A DNA stretch of 64,000 bases from Anaeromassilibacillus sp. An200. GTDB taxonomy: Bacteria > Bacillota > Clostridia > Oscillospirales > Acutalibacteraceae. Below the pieces are notes generated by a model, which was given only the letters and a program-made list of their open reading frames with translations, was not told where the DNA came from and made no database searches. The DNA is taken from assembly GCF_002160025.1 (NCBI RefSeq), contig NZ_NFJU01000009.1:1-64000 (forward strand), given 5' to 3'. Position 1 is the first letter of the stretch; every line of letters starts with the position of its first letter. Of this stretch, positions 43,701 through 52,807 are shown one piece after another. The translations under genes and the position numbers were made by a program.

Positions 43701-45077
43701 ATGAGCTTTGGTGAAAAAATTCTGCGTTATCAGGATGATATTCTCCGCGATCTGGCGGAGCTGATCCGCATTCCCTCTGTCCGTTCCGCTCCGGAGCCAG
43801 GGATGCCGTTTGGCCGGGAGTCTGCCCGTGCTTTGGAGACGGTGCTTTCCATGGCGGAGCGTCTTGGCCTGACGGTGAAAAATGTGGATAACTATGCCGG
43901 TCATGCGGAGTATGGCGAGGGAGAAGAGACGGCAGCTGTCCTTGCCCATGTCGACGTGGTGCCTGCCGGGGATGGCTGGGAAGGCGATCCCTATACCATG
44001 GTAATCCGCGACGGCTGCTGTTATGGCCGCGGCACAGCGGACGATAAGGGAGAAGCCATCGTCGCGCTTTACTGCCTCAAGGCGCTCAAGGATGAAGGGG
44101 TTCCCGCGAAGCGCCGCCTGCGTGTTGTGTTTGGTGCGGCGGAGGAGACGGGCAGTGAGGATCTGGCCTACTATTATCAAAAGGAGCCGCTGCCCGTCAT
44201 GGGCTTTACCCCGGACGCCGAATATGGTATCTGCAACCGGGAAAAGGGGCGTGTCAGCGCGGTGATCCAAGGAAAGCACGATTCCGCCGTGATCCGTTCC
44301 TTCTCTGCCGGAACAGTGGCCAACGCGGTTCCCGCGAGGGCCGAGGCAGAGATTCTCTGTACACCTAAGCAGGCGCAGGCTCTGAAAAATGCCGCGGAAC
44401 GGGAAGGCGAACGTTTTTCCGTGGAGCTGACAGCGGATGGTGCGCGCGTAAGCGCATTGGGCGTGGCGGCACATGCCATGCAGCCGCAGGAAGGGGTCAA
44501 CGCGGCCGCTCATCTGATTCATCTCCTGGCCGGTGTGTTTTCCGAACAGGAGCTGGGTGGTTTCTTCTCCTTTGTGGATCGCTGCATCGGTCTGGAATAC
44601 AACGGCGCTTCTCTCGGTGTAAAGCAGGAGGATGCGGAATCCGGTCCGCTCACGCTGAATCTGGGCCTTGTCTCTGCCGGTGAAGCAGGAGATTCGATTA
44701 CTCTGGATATCCGTTTCCCTGTGACTAAAGACGGCGAGGCGATTCACGTTCAAATTGCGGAAAAGGTGCGGGAAGCGGGATTGACTCTGGAACGCTGCGA
44801 TGTGACGGAGCCGCTCTTCCTTCCGGCAGACAGCCCCTTTATCCATCTGCTCAGCGATGCCTATCAGGCAGTGATGGGAGTTCCCGCTGAGCTCTACGCA
44901 ACAGGAGGCGGGACGTATGCCCGGGCGCTGAAATCGCGGGGTGTGGCCTTTGGTCCTTTCTTTGCGGATGAACCGGATCGGTGCCTGCACAATGTGGGAG
45001 AGCATTTTGAAATTTCCCGCTTTATGCAGCATGCGCAGATTTGTCTGGAAGCCATGTATCGGATGCTCACGGTGTGA
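43701..45077 (+). CDS. M20-family dipeptidase, PepV-like
   Basis: A 458-residue zinc dipeptidase. The ligands are seen in LAHVDVVPAGDGWE (His-Asp), GRGTADDKG (Asp), GAAEETGSEDL (catalytic Glu pair), and the C-terminal CLHNVGEH (His). It has the lid domain of PepV-type enzymes (about 190-330). It splits dipeptides in the cytoplasm. ATG 43701 follows AAGGAAGG; an earlier ATG at 43680 lacks a site. A strong two-way terminator follows. Confidence 0.93.
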   Translation: MSFGEKILRYQDDILRDLAELIRIPSVRSAPEPGMPFGRESARALETVLSMAERLGLTVKNVDNYAGHAEYGEGEETAAVLAHVDVVPAGDGWEGDPYTMVIRDGCCYGRGTADDKGEAIVALYCLKALKDEGVPAKRRLRVVFGAAEETGSEDLAYYYQKEPLPVMGFTPDAEYGICNREKGRVSAVIQGKHDSAVIRSFSAGTVANAVPARAEAEILCTPKQAQALKNAAEREGERFSVELTADGARVSALGVAAHAMQPQEGVNAAAHLIHLLAGVFSEQELGGFFSFVDRCIGLEYNGASLGVKQEDAESGPLTLNLGLVSAGEAGDSITLDIRFPVTKDGEAIHVQIAEKVREAGLTLERCDVTEPLFLPADSPFIHLLSDAYQAVMGVPAELYATGGGTYARALKSRGVAFGPFFADEPDRCLHNVGEHFEISRFMQHAQICLEAMYRMLTV

Positions 45078-45096
45078 AGAAAAATTCTCATAAAGA

Positions 45097-45147
45097 GAAA
45101 AAACCGGCTTGAAGCAGTGCTTTACTCTGCTTCAAGCCGGTTTTTTT
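45097..45147. terminator. Bidirectional terminator between pepV and abrB
   Basis: A perfect 17-bp stem (45101-45117 with 45127-45143) with A-run before and T-run after; serves both convergent genes. Confidence 0.93.
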
Positions 45148-45207
45148 CTGTCCGGTTTGCGGTGGAAGGATCCACTGTCCTTTTTGCAGGATCCGGCGGA
45201 ATTTCAC

Positions 45208-45462
45208 TCACAGGTTATCCGCGAGGGTTCCGAGTTTTTTCATACACTTCTGGCAGACGTTGTATCCCTTGTATGTCATAATGTCGTCCATGCTGTCGCA
45301 GAAGATGCAGGACGGCTGATATTTCTTCAGGATAATACAGTTTCCGTCGACAAAAATCTCGAGAGGATCCTTGTCGTTGATGTGAAGTGTTTTGCGCAGT
45401 TCCGTCGGAATGACGATGCGGCCAAGATTGTCAATGGGACGGACGATTCCTGTGGATTTCAT
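45208..45462 (-). CDS. AbrB/SpoVT-family transition regulator with Cys4 tail
   Basis: An 84-residue regulator. The N-terminal swapped-hairpin DNA-binding domain reads STGIVRPIDNLGRIVIP followed by TELRKTL. The C-terminus has CIFC and CQKC, likely a small zinc site that replaces the usual AbrB tail. Such proteins control the switch from growth to sporulation. ATG 45462 has AAAGGA at 11 bases. Its promoter lies back to back with that of spmAB. Confidence 0.92.
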   Translation of the reverse strand: MKSTGIVRPIDNLGRIVIPTELRKTLHINDKDPLEIFVDGNCIILKKYQPSCIFCDSMDDIMTYKGYNVCQKCMKKLGTLADNL

Positions 45463-45517
45463 GTCTGGCACATTCCTTTCTCCGTAATTTTGTCGAATTG
45501 TAGAGCTTCCTATCATT

Positions 45518-45546
45518 ATAATAGTAGTAAATGGAAATCATGTCAA
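45518..45546 (-). promoter_or_regulatory. Promoter of the AbrB-family gene
   Basis: On the minus strand TTGACA (45546-45541) and TATTAT (45523-45518), 17-bp spacer. Confidence 0.7.
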
Positions 45547-45567
45547 GCCGTGGAATGTAAATTTTTT

Positions 45568-45597
45568 TTGACATTTTCATAATATTCGTCATTATAT
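45568..45597 (+). promoter_or_regulatory. Possible spmAB promoter
   Basis: TTGACA (45568-45573) and TTATAT (45592-45597), 18-bp spacer; divergent from the AbrB promoter, so an AbrB dimer bound here could control both. Confidence 0.5.
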
Positions 45598-45635
45598 CAT
45601 ACAATTCTGCGGAAGGGAAGGAGGAAACGAAAAAA

Positions 45636-46211
45636 ATGTTGAACCTTGTTTGGGCAGCGTTGATTTTGGTGAGCATTGTTTGTGCTTTTGTAACGGGAAG
45701 AACACAGGAACTGACACAGTCTGTCTTTCGGGGAGCACAGCGGGCGGTGGAGCTGGTGTTTGCCATGGCGGGAGCGATGGCAGTTTGGACCGGGGTGCTC
45801 AAGGCTGCGGAGGCGGGAGGACTGACAGGCGCGGCGGCCCGCATGCTTCATCCGGTGATTCGCCGTTTGTTCCCTGATTGCCGTGAAGGCGGGGAAGCGG
45901 AGCAGGCCATTTGCATGAACCTGACAGCAAATCTCTTTGGGATGGGAAACGCGGCCACGCCGATGGGGATTGCCGCCATGCGTGCGATGGAGCGGGAAAA
46001 TCCTGTGGGGGGCATCAATCGTTCCATGGTGCGGTTTGTGGTGGTGAATACAGCTTCGCTCCAGCTTTTTCCCACAACGCTTGGGGCCTTGCGTGCCGCG
46101 GAGGGAGCGGCCAATCCGTTTGATATCCTTCCTGCCGTTTGGTTGGTTTCCGCTGTTTCGCTTGCGGTGGCGCTGCTTGCCTGTTTTGCTTTGGAGGGTC
46201 GTCATGCCTGA
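45636..46211 (+). CDS. spmA: Spore maturation protein A
   Basis: A 191-residue membrane protein with about five helices. The family stretch MNLTANLFGMGNAATPMGI lies at residues 92-110, and NTASLQLFPTT follows. SpmA and SpmB are needed for spore core dehydration and heat resistance (known in Bacillus and Clostridium). GGAGG precedes the ATG. It overlaps spmB by eight bases. Confidence 0.95.
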   Translation: MLNLVWAALILVSIVCAFVTGRTQELTQSVFRGAQRAVELVFAMAGAMAVWTGVLKAAEAGGLTGAAARMLHPVIRRLFPDCREGGEAEQAICMNLTANLFGMGNAATPMGIAAMRAMERENPVGGINRSMVRFVVVNTASLQLFPTTLGALRAAEGAANPFDILPAVWLVSAVSLAVALLACFALEGRHA

Positions 46212-46734
46212 TTTCGTTTCCCTGCTGATTCCTCTTTTTCTGGCTCTGGTAGTGGTGGCATGCCTGGTTCGCCGTGTGGCTGTGTTCGATGTGTTTACCG
46301 AGGGGGCGAAGGAGGGGCTGCAATCGTGTGTCTCCCTTCTGCCGCTGCTTGCGGGGCTTGTGATGGCTGTCACCATGCTGGAAGCTTCTGGTGCGCTGGA
46401 GCTGGCCGCCGATCTTCTGGCTCCGTTTGCGCGGGCGTTTGGTATGGCGAAAGAGGTCATTCCGCTGGCTCTGATGAAGCCTGTGTCCGGAAGTGCTTCC
46501 ACAGCGCTGCTGTCGCAGATTTTGAACGATTGCGGGCCGGACAGTCTGGCAGGGCGGACAGCCAGCGTATTGGCCGGATCGACGGAAACGGCGCTGTACT
46601 GCATCGCCGTTTATTTCGGCGCGGTGAAAAAGCGGGAAAAAACATGTGCGCTTCCGGCGGCGTTGGCAGGACATCTGGCTGCCTGCCTGTGCGCAGGCTG
46701 GGCGGTACGGTGGTTTTTGGGCGCAGGAGCATAA
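46204..46734 (+). CDS. spmB: Spore maturation protein B
   Basis: A 176-residue membrane protein and partner of SpmA. Motifs are VFDVFTEGAKEGL, LMKPVSGSASTALL and AGSTETALYCIAVYFGAV, characteristic of the nucleoside-gate fold shared by the pair. ATG 46204 lies inside the end of spmA. The pair supports that the organism makes endospores. Confidence 0.95.
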   Translation: MPDFVSLLIPLFLALVVVACLVRRVAVFDVFTEGAKEGLQSCVSLLPLLAGLVMAVTMLEASGALELAADLLAPFARAFGMAKEVIPLALMKPVSGSASTALLSQILNDCGPDSLAGRTASVLAGSTETALYCIAVYFGAVKKREKTCALPAALAGHLAACLCAGWAVRWFLGAGA

Positions 46735-46750
46735 TTGTGAGGAAAAGGTC

Positions 46751-46807
46751 TTGACAAAGTCCCAAAACAGTGTATTATTGTATTATGAACTTAATACAAT
46801 AATACAC
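46751..46807 (+). promoter_or_regulatory. Promoter with a perfect 38-bp palindromic operator
   Basis: TTGACA at 46751-46756 is followed by GTGTATTATTGTATTA (46770-46785), six bases, and its exact inverted copy (46792-46807). The -10 must lie in the left arm. This is almost certainly the operator of the GntR protein encoded at 46828. Confidence 0.8.
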
Positions 46808-46827
46808 AAGAGGAGCGAGGTGATTCC

Positions 46828-47205
46828 ATGGCATGGAACCTGCAGTCCGATCGCCCGATCTATGCGCAGCTGGTGGATCAGATTCAGCGCATGATTGTAA
46901 CAGGCATTTTCCCGGCCGGCTCCAGGCTTCCCTCTGTAAGGGAGCTGGCAGCTGAAGCGGCGGTAAATCCGAACACCATGCAAAGGGCTCTTGTCAAGCT
47001 GGAGGAGGACGGGCTGCTGTATACGCAGCGGACAAGCGGAAGGTACGTGACGGAGGAGACGGAACGGATTATGGAAGTCAAAAGAGCGCTGGCGGAGGAG
47101 TTGATCCAGCAGTTCGTTGAGAATATGAATCGTTTGGGGTATACACGGGAACAGTCTGTGGAGCTTTTAAAAAAAGAGGAGGAGAAGAATGCAAAATCTA
47201 ATTGA
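46828..47205 (+). CDS. GntR-family regulator, YtrA type (second copy)
   Basis: A 125-residue winged-helix repressor (RPIYAQLVDQIQRMIVTGIF, RLPSVRELAAEAAVN, MQRALVKLEEDGLLY) with a short C-terminal helix, as in the copy at 26181. The ATG at 46828 has GAGCGAGG upstream. A perfect palindrome just before the gene points to self-control. It overlaps the ATPase gene by 17 bases. Confidence 0.92.
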   Translation: MAWNLQSDRPIYAQLVDQIQRMIVTGIFPAGSRLPSVRELAAEAAVNPNTMQRALVKLEEDGLLYTQRTSGRYVTEETERIMEVKRALAEELIQQFVENMNRLGYTREQSVELLKKEEEKNAKSN

Positions 47206-47887
47206 GTGTCATGACCTCGTCAAGTCCTTTCCGTCCTGCCGGGCACTTGGCGGGATCAACCTGCAAATCCCCAGCGGGCGAATTGTGGGGCTTTTGGGGC
47301 CGAATGGCAGCGGCAAGAGTACGTTTATCAAACTGTGCAACGGCCTGCTTTCGCCGGACAGCGGCCAACTGCTTATTTGCGGCAATACGCCCGGTGTAGA
47401 GACAAAAAAGGTTGTCTCTTACCTGCCGGAGCGTACTTATCTGAATGACTGGATGAATGTCAATCAGATGATCCGCTTTTTCGCGGATTTCTATGAGGAT
47501 TTTGAGAGCGCCCGTGCATATGACATGCTCTCCCGTCTCAACATCAATCCGGCCCAGCGGATGAAAACCATGAGCAAGGGAACCAAGGAAAAGGTGCAGC
47601 TTATTTTGGTGATGAGCCGCCGCGCCAAGCTGTATCTGCTCGATGAGCCGATCGGCGGCGTGGATCCCGCGGCCCGCGATTTTATTCTCAATACCATCAT
47701 CAGCAACTACAATCCCGAGGGAAGTGTCGTGATTTCCACACACCTGATCTCGGATGTGGAAAAGATTCTGGATGACGTTGTTTTTATCAACGGCGGAAAT
47801 ATTGTCCTGTGTGATTCGGTGGATAACATCCGGGCACAGCAGGATAAAAGTGTGGACATGCTGTTCCGGGAGGTGTTCCGATGCTGA
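47189..47887 (+). CDS. ABC transporter ATPase of the second GntR operon
   Basis: A 232-residue ATPase with Walker A GPNGSGKST, a Q-loop region VSYLPERTY in which Gln is replaced by Pro-Glu, signature MSKGTKEKVQ, Walker B LLDEPIGGVDP and switch His in STHLISD. The weak signature is typical of ABC-2 exporters such as those controlled by YtrA. It is shorter than the copy at 26583, which has an extra C-terminal domain. GGAGGAG precedes the ATG. Confidence 0.93.
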   Translation: MQNLIECHDLVKSFPSCRALGGINLQIPSGRIVGLLGPNGSGKSTFIKLCNGLLSPDSGQLLICGNTPGVETKKVVSYLPERTYLNDWMNVNQMIRFFADFYEDFESARAYDMLSRLNINPAQRMKTMSKGTKEKVQLILVMSRRAKLYLLDEPIGGVDPAARDFILNTIISNYNPEGSVVISTHLISDVEKILDDVVFINGGNIVLCDSVDNIRAQQDKSVDMLFREVFRC

Positions 47888-48726
47888 GAAAATTGATGAA
47901 ATACGAGTTTCAGGCCACAGCCCGCTATTTTCTGCCGATGTATCTGCTGCTGCTGGTTCTGGCGCTTGTGACACGTCTGACCTTTTCTTTGGCCTTTATG
48001 CAAACGGATAATACCTTTGTGAAGAGCTTTCTGGTGGATATGCCTTCGGTAGTGATGGGTTTTGCCTATGGAGCGGGACTTTTGGCCGTCTATGTGATTA
48101 CCCTTCTGATCATCGTCCAGCGCTTTTACAAAAACTTGCTGGGGGACGAGGGATATTTGATGTTTACCCTGCCCGTCACGCCCGTGCAGCATCTTTGGAG
48201 CAAGATTCTGACAGCTTTTGTGTGGTGCGTGGGTGGTATCCTGATTACGATCCTGTCCTTCGTAGTTCTTTTTGCCGACAATACGTTTTTTGTCGATCTG
48301 ATGGATTTTCTTGCTGCTTTGGGAGAAGCCATGTGGAAGGAAGCGCCTCATTCGTGGATCCTGCTGATTTTGCTCCTGGTTTTCCTGGTGACTTCTCTGC
48401 TGCATGCCATTCTCCAAATCTATGGGGCGATCGTGTTGGGATGCCAGGCGAAAAAATACCGGATCCTGGCCGGAATAGGCGTGTATCTGATTTTTTCCAT
48501 GGTGGAGCAATTCCTCATTTCGATGGCCTTCACCGCCCTGTTTTTGATTCCTGATTTTCCGATGGGGCTTATTTACCTTTTGGGCTATCCAAATGAGACG
48601 GCAGAAGGGGTGCTGTTTGTCGTGGAGCTGATGGTGGGAGGAATGATTCTGTATGATCTCCTGCTTGGAGGCGGCTATTATATCCTGAGCCGTCAGATGC
48701 TGAAAAAGCGCCTGAATCTGGAATAA
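47881..48726 (+). CDS. ABC-2 type membrane subunit of the second GntR operon
   Basis: A 281-residue membrane protein with about six helices and a cytoplasmic start MLRKLMKYEFQATARYF. RFYKNLLGDEGYLMFTLPVT lies between helices two and three; this LxGDEGYLMFTLPV segment is typical of clostridial ABC-2 permeases. It overlaps the ATPase gene by seven bases and pairs with it. The substrate is unknown, possibly a lantibiotic or cell-wall antibiotic by analogy. Confidence 0.9.
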   Translation: MLRKLMKYEFQATARYFLPMYLLLLVLALVTRLTFSLAFMQTDNTFVKSFLVDMPSVVMGFAYGAGLLAVYVITLLIIVQRFYKNLLGDEGYLMFTLPVTPVQHLWSKILTAFVWCVGGILITILSFVVLFADNTFFVDLMDFLAALGEAMWKEAPHSWILLILLLVFLVTSLLHAILQIYGAIVLGCQAKKYRILAGIGVYLIFSMVEQFLISMAFTALFLIPDFPMGLIYLLGYPNETAEGVLFVVELMVGGMILYDLLLGGGYYILSRQMLKKRLNLE

Positions 48727-48741
48727 GCGGGAAGCGTAAGA

Positions 48742-48777
48742 AAAGGACCGGATGCCTGCAAAGGCATCCGGTCCTTT
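48742..48777. terminator. Bidirectional terminator between the ABC operon and ftsH
   Basis: A perfect 15-bp stem (48742-48756 with 48763-48777) flanked by A and T runs. Confidence 0.9.
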
Positions 48778-48811
48778 CAGCTGGTCAGAGAAGCGTTTCA
48801 CTTTGAGGTTC

Positions 48812-50656
48812 TCAGCTCTCCAGAGCGGCGGGGGAGTCGTATTTTTTCAAAATTTCCATGAATTCCTCGCCGGTGATGGTTTCTTTTTCGAGAAGATAAT
48901 GGGCCAGCTCATGCAGCGCGGGCAGATTCTCTTTGAGGATCGAGAATGCTTTTTCGTGCGCCTTTCCGATGAGAGTAATCACTTCTTCGTCGACCTGGCG
49001 GGCTGTGCCCTCGGAACAGGCCAGAGAGGTGTCTCCGCCCAGATATTTGTTGCTCTGCGTTTCCAGAGCGATCATGCCGAATTTTTCCGACATGCCCAGG
49101 CGGGTGACCATGGAACGAGCCAGCTTTGTGGCTTGCTCGATATCGTTGGAATCGCCGGAGGTACAGGTGCCGAAGATCAGTTCCTCAGCAGAACGGCCGC
49201 CGGTCAAAGTGGCGATCTTGTTGAAGATTTCTTCGCGGCTCATCAGGACGCTTTCATCCTCAGCCACCTGCATGGTATAGCCGAGCGCTCCGGAGGTGCG
49301 GGGGACAATAGTGATTTTGTGTACGGGAGCGGAATCCGTTTGCTTGGCCGCAACCAGTGCATGACCGATCTCATGGTAAGCGACAATTTGCTTTTCCTTG
49401 GGAGCAATCACAGCGCTTTTTCTCTGGTAACCGGCCAGAATGACCTCCACGCTTTCCTCCAGATCCTCCTGCGTTATGGCGAAGCGTCCCAGACGCACAG
49501 CTCGCAGAGCGGCTTCGTTGATGATATTGGCCAGCTCCGCACCGGATGCACCGGCCGTGGCGCGTGCAATGGCGGAAAAGTCGATGTCAGGCCCAAGCTT
49601 GACATCCTGCGCATGGACGCGGAGGATGGATTCGCGGCCCTGCAAATCGGGAAGCTCCACCGGGATGCGGCGGTCAAAGCGGCCGGGGCGCAAAAGCGCT
49701 TTGTCAAGCGTTTCGGGGCGGTTGGTAGCGGCGAGAATGACAACGCCTTTCTTGCCGTCAAAGCCGTCCATTTCCGTCAGAAGCTGGTTCAGCGTCTGTT
49801 CACGCTCGTCGTTTCCAGTCAGACCGGCACTGTCACGTTTCTTGCCGATAGTGTCAATCTCATCGATAAAAACGATACACGGGGCTTTTTCCTGCGCCTG
49901 CTTGAACAGATCACGTACTTTGGCGGCGCCCATGCCGACAAACATTTCCACGAACTCTGAACCGGAAATGGAGAAAAACGGAACGTTCGCTTCTCCGGCC
50001 ACAGCCTTGGCCAGCAGTGTTTTACCGGTGCCGGGAGGGCCGACAAGCAGTGCGCCCTTGGGCATGGTTGCGCCGATAGATTCATATTTTTGGGGATCGT
50101 GCAGGAAATCGACAATTTCCTTGAGCGCTTCCTTTGCTTCATCTTCACCGGCCACATCCGCAAAGGTTTTTCCTGTCTGCGCGGCGACATAGATTTTCGC
50201 GTTGCTTTTGCCGAAGGACATAGCGTTTGGACCGCCCATTTTTTTCTGCATGTTGCGCACCAGCAGATAACCGACTCCCCAGAGAAGCGCCGTCGGGAGG
50301 ATCAGGCCGACCAAAAGAGATAACCATGGGGATTCTTCCCTGGGAACCACTTTCGTAAATTGCACACCGGCCTGAGTCAGGCGATCGACCAGCTCCGGAT
50401 CGTCCCATGCGCCCGTTACATAGATGAACGGATCGTTTTCATTGGTAGAATTGAACGCGATTACGTCTCCATCCTTTTCCACCTGCTTGACCTCACCGTT
50501 TTCCAGCATGGTGAGGAAGGTGCTGTAATCCACCTCTTTGGTTTTCATTCTGCTGAGCTGGGGCATCAGGATTGTGTTCAGCACCGCCATAACAGCCAGG
50601 ACAATCACACAATACCAGATCAGGGATTTTCGGGGGTTCTTTTTTTGTTCTACCAT
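48812..50656 (-). CDS. ftsH: ATP-dependent membrane protease FtsH
   Basis: A 614-residue AAA+ zinc protease. It has two N-terminal helices (about 12-31 and 110-131) around an extracellular domain, Walker A GPPGTGKT, Walker B IVFIDEID, the second region of homology [20 protein letters not shown], pore loop FVGMGAAKV and zinc site HEIGH with Asp in [10 protein letters not shown]. It removes misfolded membrane proteins and some short-lived regulators. GGAGG precedes the ATG. It is divergent from the MarR gene, with a palindrome between. Confidence 0.97.
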   Translation of the reverse strand: MVEQKKNPRKSLIWYCVIVLAVMAVLNTILMPQLSRMKTKEVDYSTFLTMLENGEVKQVEKDGDVIAFNSTNENDPFIYVTGAWDDPELVDRLTQAGVQFTKVVPREESPWLSLLVGLILPTALLWGVGYLLVRNMQKKMGGPNAMSFGKSNAKIYVAAQTGKTFADVAGEDEAKEALKEIVDFLHDPQKYESIGATMPKGALLVGPPGTGKTLLAKAVAGEANVPFFSISGSEFVEMFVGMGAAKVRDLFKQAQEKAPCIVFIDEIDTIGKKRDSAGLTGNDEREQTLNQLLTEMDGFDGKKGVVILAATNRPETLDKALLRPGRFDRRIPVELPDLQGRESILRVHAQDVKLGPDIDFSAIARATAGASGAELANIINEAALRAVRLGRFAITQEDLEESVEVILAGYQRKSAVIAPKEKQIVAYHEIGHALVAAKQTDSAPVHKITIVPRTSGALGYTMQVAEDESVLMSREEIFNKIATLTGGRSAEELIFGTCTSGDSNDIEQATKLARSMVTRLGMSEKFGMIALETQSNKYLGGDTSLACSEGTARQVDEEVITLIGKAHEKAFSILKENLPALHELAHYLLEKETITGEEFMEILKKYDSPAALES

Positions 50657-50727
50657 AGCGGATACCTCCAGTTTGTAAGAGAAGCGTTTTTTCTGTGTAC
50701 GCTTCGGAACACCTGAATCTTGAGACT

Positions 50728-50733
50728 ATTATA
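50728..50733 (-). promoter_or_regulatory. -10 box of ftsH
   Basis: TATAAT on the minus strand at 50733-50728, about 70 bp before ftsH. A -35 is not clear. Confidence 0.45.
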
Positions 50734-50779
50734 GAGCCGGAACAAAAGAAATGCGTGAATAAAAAGTTAACTTTTGTTT

Positions 50780-50801
50780 ACAATAAATTTTTATTTATTG
50801 T
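50780..50801. promoter_or_regulatory. Palindrome between ftsH and marR, likely MarR operator
   Basis: ACAATAAAT (50780-50788) and ATTTATTGT (50793-50801) form a perfect 9-bp inverted repeat with a 4-base centre. It lies upstream of both promoters. Confidence 0.6.
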
Positions 50802-50815
50802 TCACGTTTCGTTTC

Positions 50816-50844
50816 TTGACAGGAGAGAGGTGCTCCCGTATAAT
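50816..50844 (+). promoter_or_regulatory. Promoter of the MarR/zinc-ribbon unit
   Basis: TTGACA (50816-50821) and TATAAT (50839-50844), consensus, 17-bp spacer. Confidence 0.85.
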
Positions 50845-50874
50845 GAACACCAGAAACAGAAAGGGGGTGGCGCT

Positions 50875-51330
50875 GTGGACGAGTGCAGAAAGGAGCTGGC
50901 GAGGGAAACGCTTCGCCTTCTGCCGCTTTTGTTCCGCCGCCTGTTTCAGACAAGCAGAAGAACCGCACTTCCGGATCTGCCGCCCACGCAGCTGCAAACG
51001 CTGATGCTGCTGGAACGTGCAAAAGGGCAGGCGAATATGACATGGCTGGCGGAAGAGCTCTGCATTTCACGCCAGCAGCTGACAAAGGTGGCAAATTGCC
51101 TTGAGGATCGGGGCTTTGTGCGGCGGGAGCAGAGCGCGGAGAACAGGCGCATGGTCTATCTGGTGCTGACAGATTCGGGGCGCCAGGCAATGCAAAGTGT
51201 TCTGTGCGAGGCTCTTTCCACCCTGGAGCATTCCTTGGAGTCCTATAGCGCCGAGGAGCTCCAAGTGCTGATTTGTGCTTCAAAAATCATGCAGCAGCAT
51301 CTGGAAAATGACAGGAGGCAAGAAGGATGA
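50875..51330 (+). CDS. MarR-family regulator
   Basis: A 151-residue winged-helix protein. The DNA-binding part reads TWLAEELCISRQQLTKVANC followed by LEDRGFV and wing EQSAENRRMVYLVLT, with the NRR of the family. GTG 50875 was chosen because AAAGGGGG lies seven bases before it; ATG and other starts upstream lie across the promoter. It overlaps the next gene (ATGA). It probably controls itself and that gene, and perhaps ftsH. Confidence 0.9.
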   Translation: MDECRKELARETLRLLPLLFRRLFQTSRRTALPDLPPTQLQTLMLLERAKGQANMTWLAEELCISRQQLTKVANCLEDRGFVRREQSAENRRMVYLVLTDSGRQAMQSVLCEALSTLEHSLESYSAEELQVLICASKIMQQHLENDRRQEG

Positions 51331-51737
51331 ATTTCTTTTCCAGGTTTCAATATTGGTTACAGCGTTTCTTTTATGGGCGATACGGAGGAGATCAGCTGAA
51401 CTGGGCTCTTCTGATTTTGTATTTGCTCTTGTGGCTTCTGGGCGTGGTGACACGGATTGTGGTGTTCCCTATTTTGTCCTGGCTTCTGTTCTTTTTGGTG
51501 CTCTTTCGCATGTTGTCCCGCAATACCGCGAAACGGTGGGCGGAAAATCAGAAATTTCTCAGAGTCTGGAATAAGGTCAAGGGCTTTTTCACTACCAGGG
51601 CCGCACAATGGCGTGATAAGGATCATCGGTATTATAAATGCCCCAAATGCAAAAATAAATTGCGCGTCCCGCGCGGCAAAGGAAAAATCCAGATTACCTG
51701 CCCGGTTTGCCGGACAGAATTTATCCGGAAAACATAA
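51327..51737 (+). CDS. Small membrane protein with a C-terminal zinc ribbon
   Basis: A 136-residue protein with two helices (about 26-44 and 47-62), a basic stretch, and a C-terminal ribbon CPKC...CPVC in a region rich in Lys and Arg (CKNKLRVPRGKGKIQITCP). This architecture is seen in clostridial proteins of unknown role. It is translationally coupled to the MarR gene, so it is likely the regulated output. A two-way terminator follows. Confidence 0.8.
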   Translation: MNFFSRFQYWLQRFFYGRYGGDQLNWALLILYLLLWLLGVVTRIVVFPILSWLLFFLVLFRMLSRNTAKRWAENQKFLRVWNKVKGFFTTRAAQWRDKDHRYYKCPKCKNKLRVPRGKGKIQITCPVCRTEFIRKT

Positions 51738-51752
51738 CCGTCTGGCGGATAG

Positions 51753-51800
51753 AAAAAAGCAATCCTTCGGCTTTCGAAGAAGCCGAAGAATTGCTTTTTT
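51753..51800. terminator. Bidirectional terminator after the zinc-ribbon gene
   Basis: AAAAAGCAAT...CTTCGGCT pairs with AGCCGAAG...ATTGCTTTTTT; one bulge. Confidence 0.88.
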
Positions 51801-51812
51801 AAATAACATGGA

Positions 51813-52730
51813 TTATTCTTCTGTTTTTTCTTCTTCCTCATTGGCATCCGGAACAATGTACAGGTGGGGAGCTTCCTTTTTTTCCGTGGGGGATGCGGGG
51901 GCAGCGTCCGAAGCCTTTGGCATCTCTTCCTGCAGCGGTTCAGCCGGAATCTCCGATTCCGGAACATGCGGCTCCGTTTTGGGAGCCTCGGCAGGGGCGT
52001 CGCCTTCCTTCGGCTTGCGCACCGCGTAGGTAGAAAGCTGTTCGGTTTCACGGTTGTAATGGAACAGCAGAGGTGTCAGAGGATGGGTGCGGTGCTCGGG
52101 ATCCTTGAGCATCCCGACGCAGGCAGTGGCCAGCTTGGGAAGCAGCTCCTCCTGTTTTTTCTCCGGTATAAACAGCAGGGCTTCCCGCACGGGCATAGCT
52201 ATGATCAAATTATCGTCCAGCCGTTTTGCCAAATCCTTCCACAAGTTTTTGACCAGGATGTAGGAGGTGACATGGTTGGGATTTCCCACCAAAATGTATC
52301 CGCCGAAGGTAGTTGCCCGCACTTCAAAGCGCACGTTCTGCACCAGGTTGCGAATGGAAATGTTCAGCAGCTCCAGCAGGCTGACGGATTCGGGAACCGC
52401 TGTTTTTTGCAGGACGCGGAACGAGGTTCCGGTATCCTCCACAAAGAAAATCCGGGTTGCGGCATGGAAGGGGATGCAGGGGAGAGGAATGTCGATGGTG
52501 CGTCCCGCTGTTTCAAAGCGAAGGAAGGGAGGGGTATTGGCGGGGCGGAGGAACGGATAAATGCGCGGTTTGAGCTCCTCAAATTTTTGAAGCTGCTTTC
52601 CTTCCGGGGAATCCGGATCGGGGGCTCCGTTGCTGCTGGTCTCGGGGGCAAGGATGGATTCGCTGCGCTTCGGCTCGGTGGAGCCTCCTTTTTTCTTTTT
52701 CTTCTTATTAAACTTGGAAAAAAGTCCCAT
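51813..52730 (-). CDS. DUF1444/YtpQ-like protein with charged tails
   Basis: A 305-residue soluble protein. The middle (about 50-225) resembles YtpQ/DUF1444: LKPRIYPFLRP, IPFHAATRIFFVEDTGTSFR, and AMPVREALLFIP. The N-terminus has a run of Lys, and the last 70 residues are Glu/Pro/Ala-rich and probably disordered. The family function is unknown. ATG 52730 has AAGGAAG upstream. It follows the MYG1-like gene on the same strand by 77 bp. Confidence 0.7.
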   Translation of the reverse strand: MGLFSKFNKKKKKKGGSTEPKRSESILAPETSSNGAPDPDSPEGKQLQKFEELKPRIYPFLRPANTPPFLRFETAGRTIDIPLPCIPFHAATRIFFVEDTGTSFRVLQKTAVPESVSLLELLNISIRNLVQNVRFEVRATTFGGYILVGNPNHVTSYILVKNLWKDLAKRLDDNLIIAMPVREALLFIPEKKQEELLPKLATACVGMLKDPEHRTHPLTPLLFHYNRETEQLSTYAVRKPKEGDAPAEAPKTEPHVPESEIPAEPLQEEMPKASDAAPASPTEKKEAPHLYIVPDANEEEEKTEE

Positions 52731-52807
52731 GGAAATCTTCCTTTTCCTGTAAAGTAGTAGTGTTTATCGCCCCTCTCCAAGGGCTGGCCGTCAAGCCGGA
52801 AAATTTG

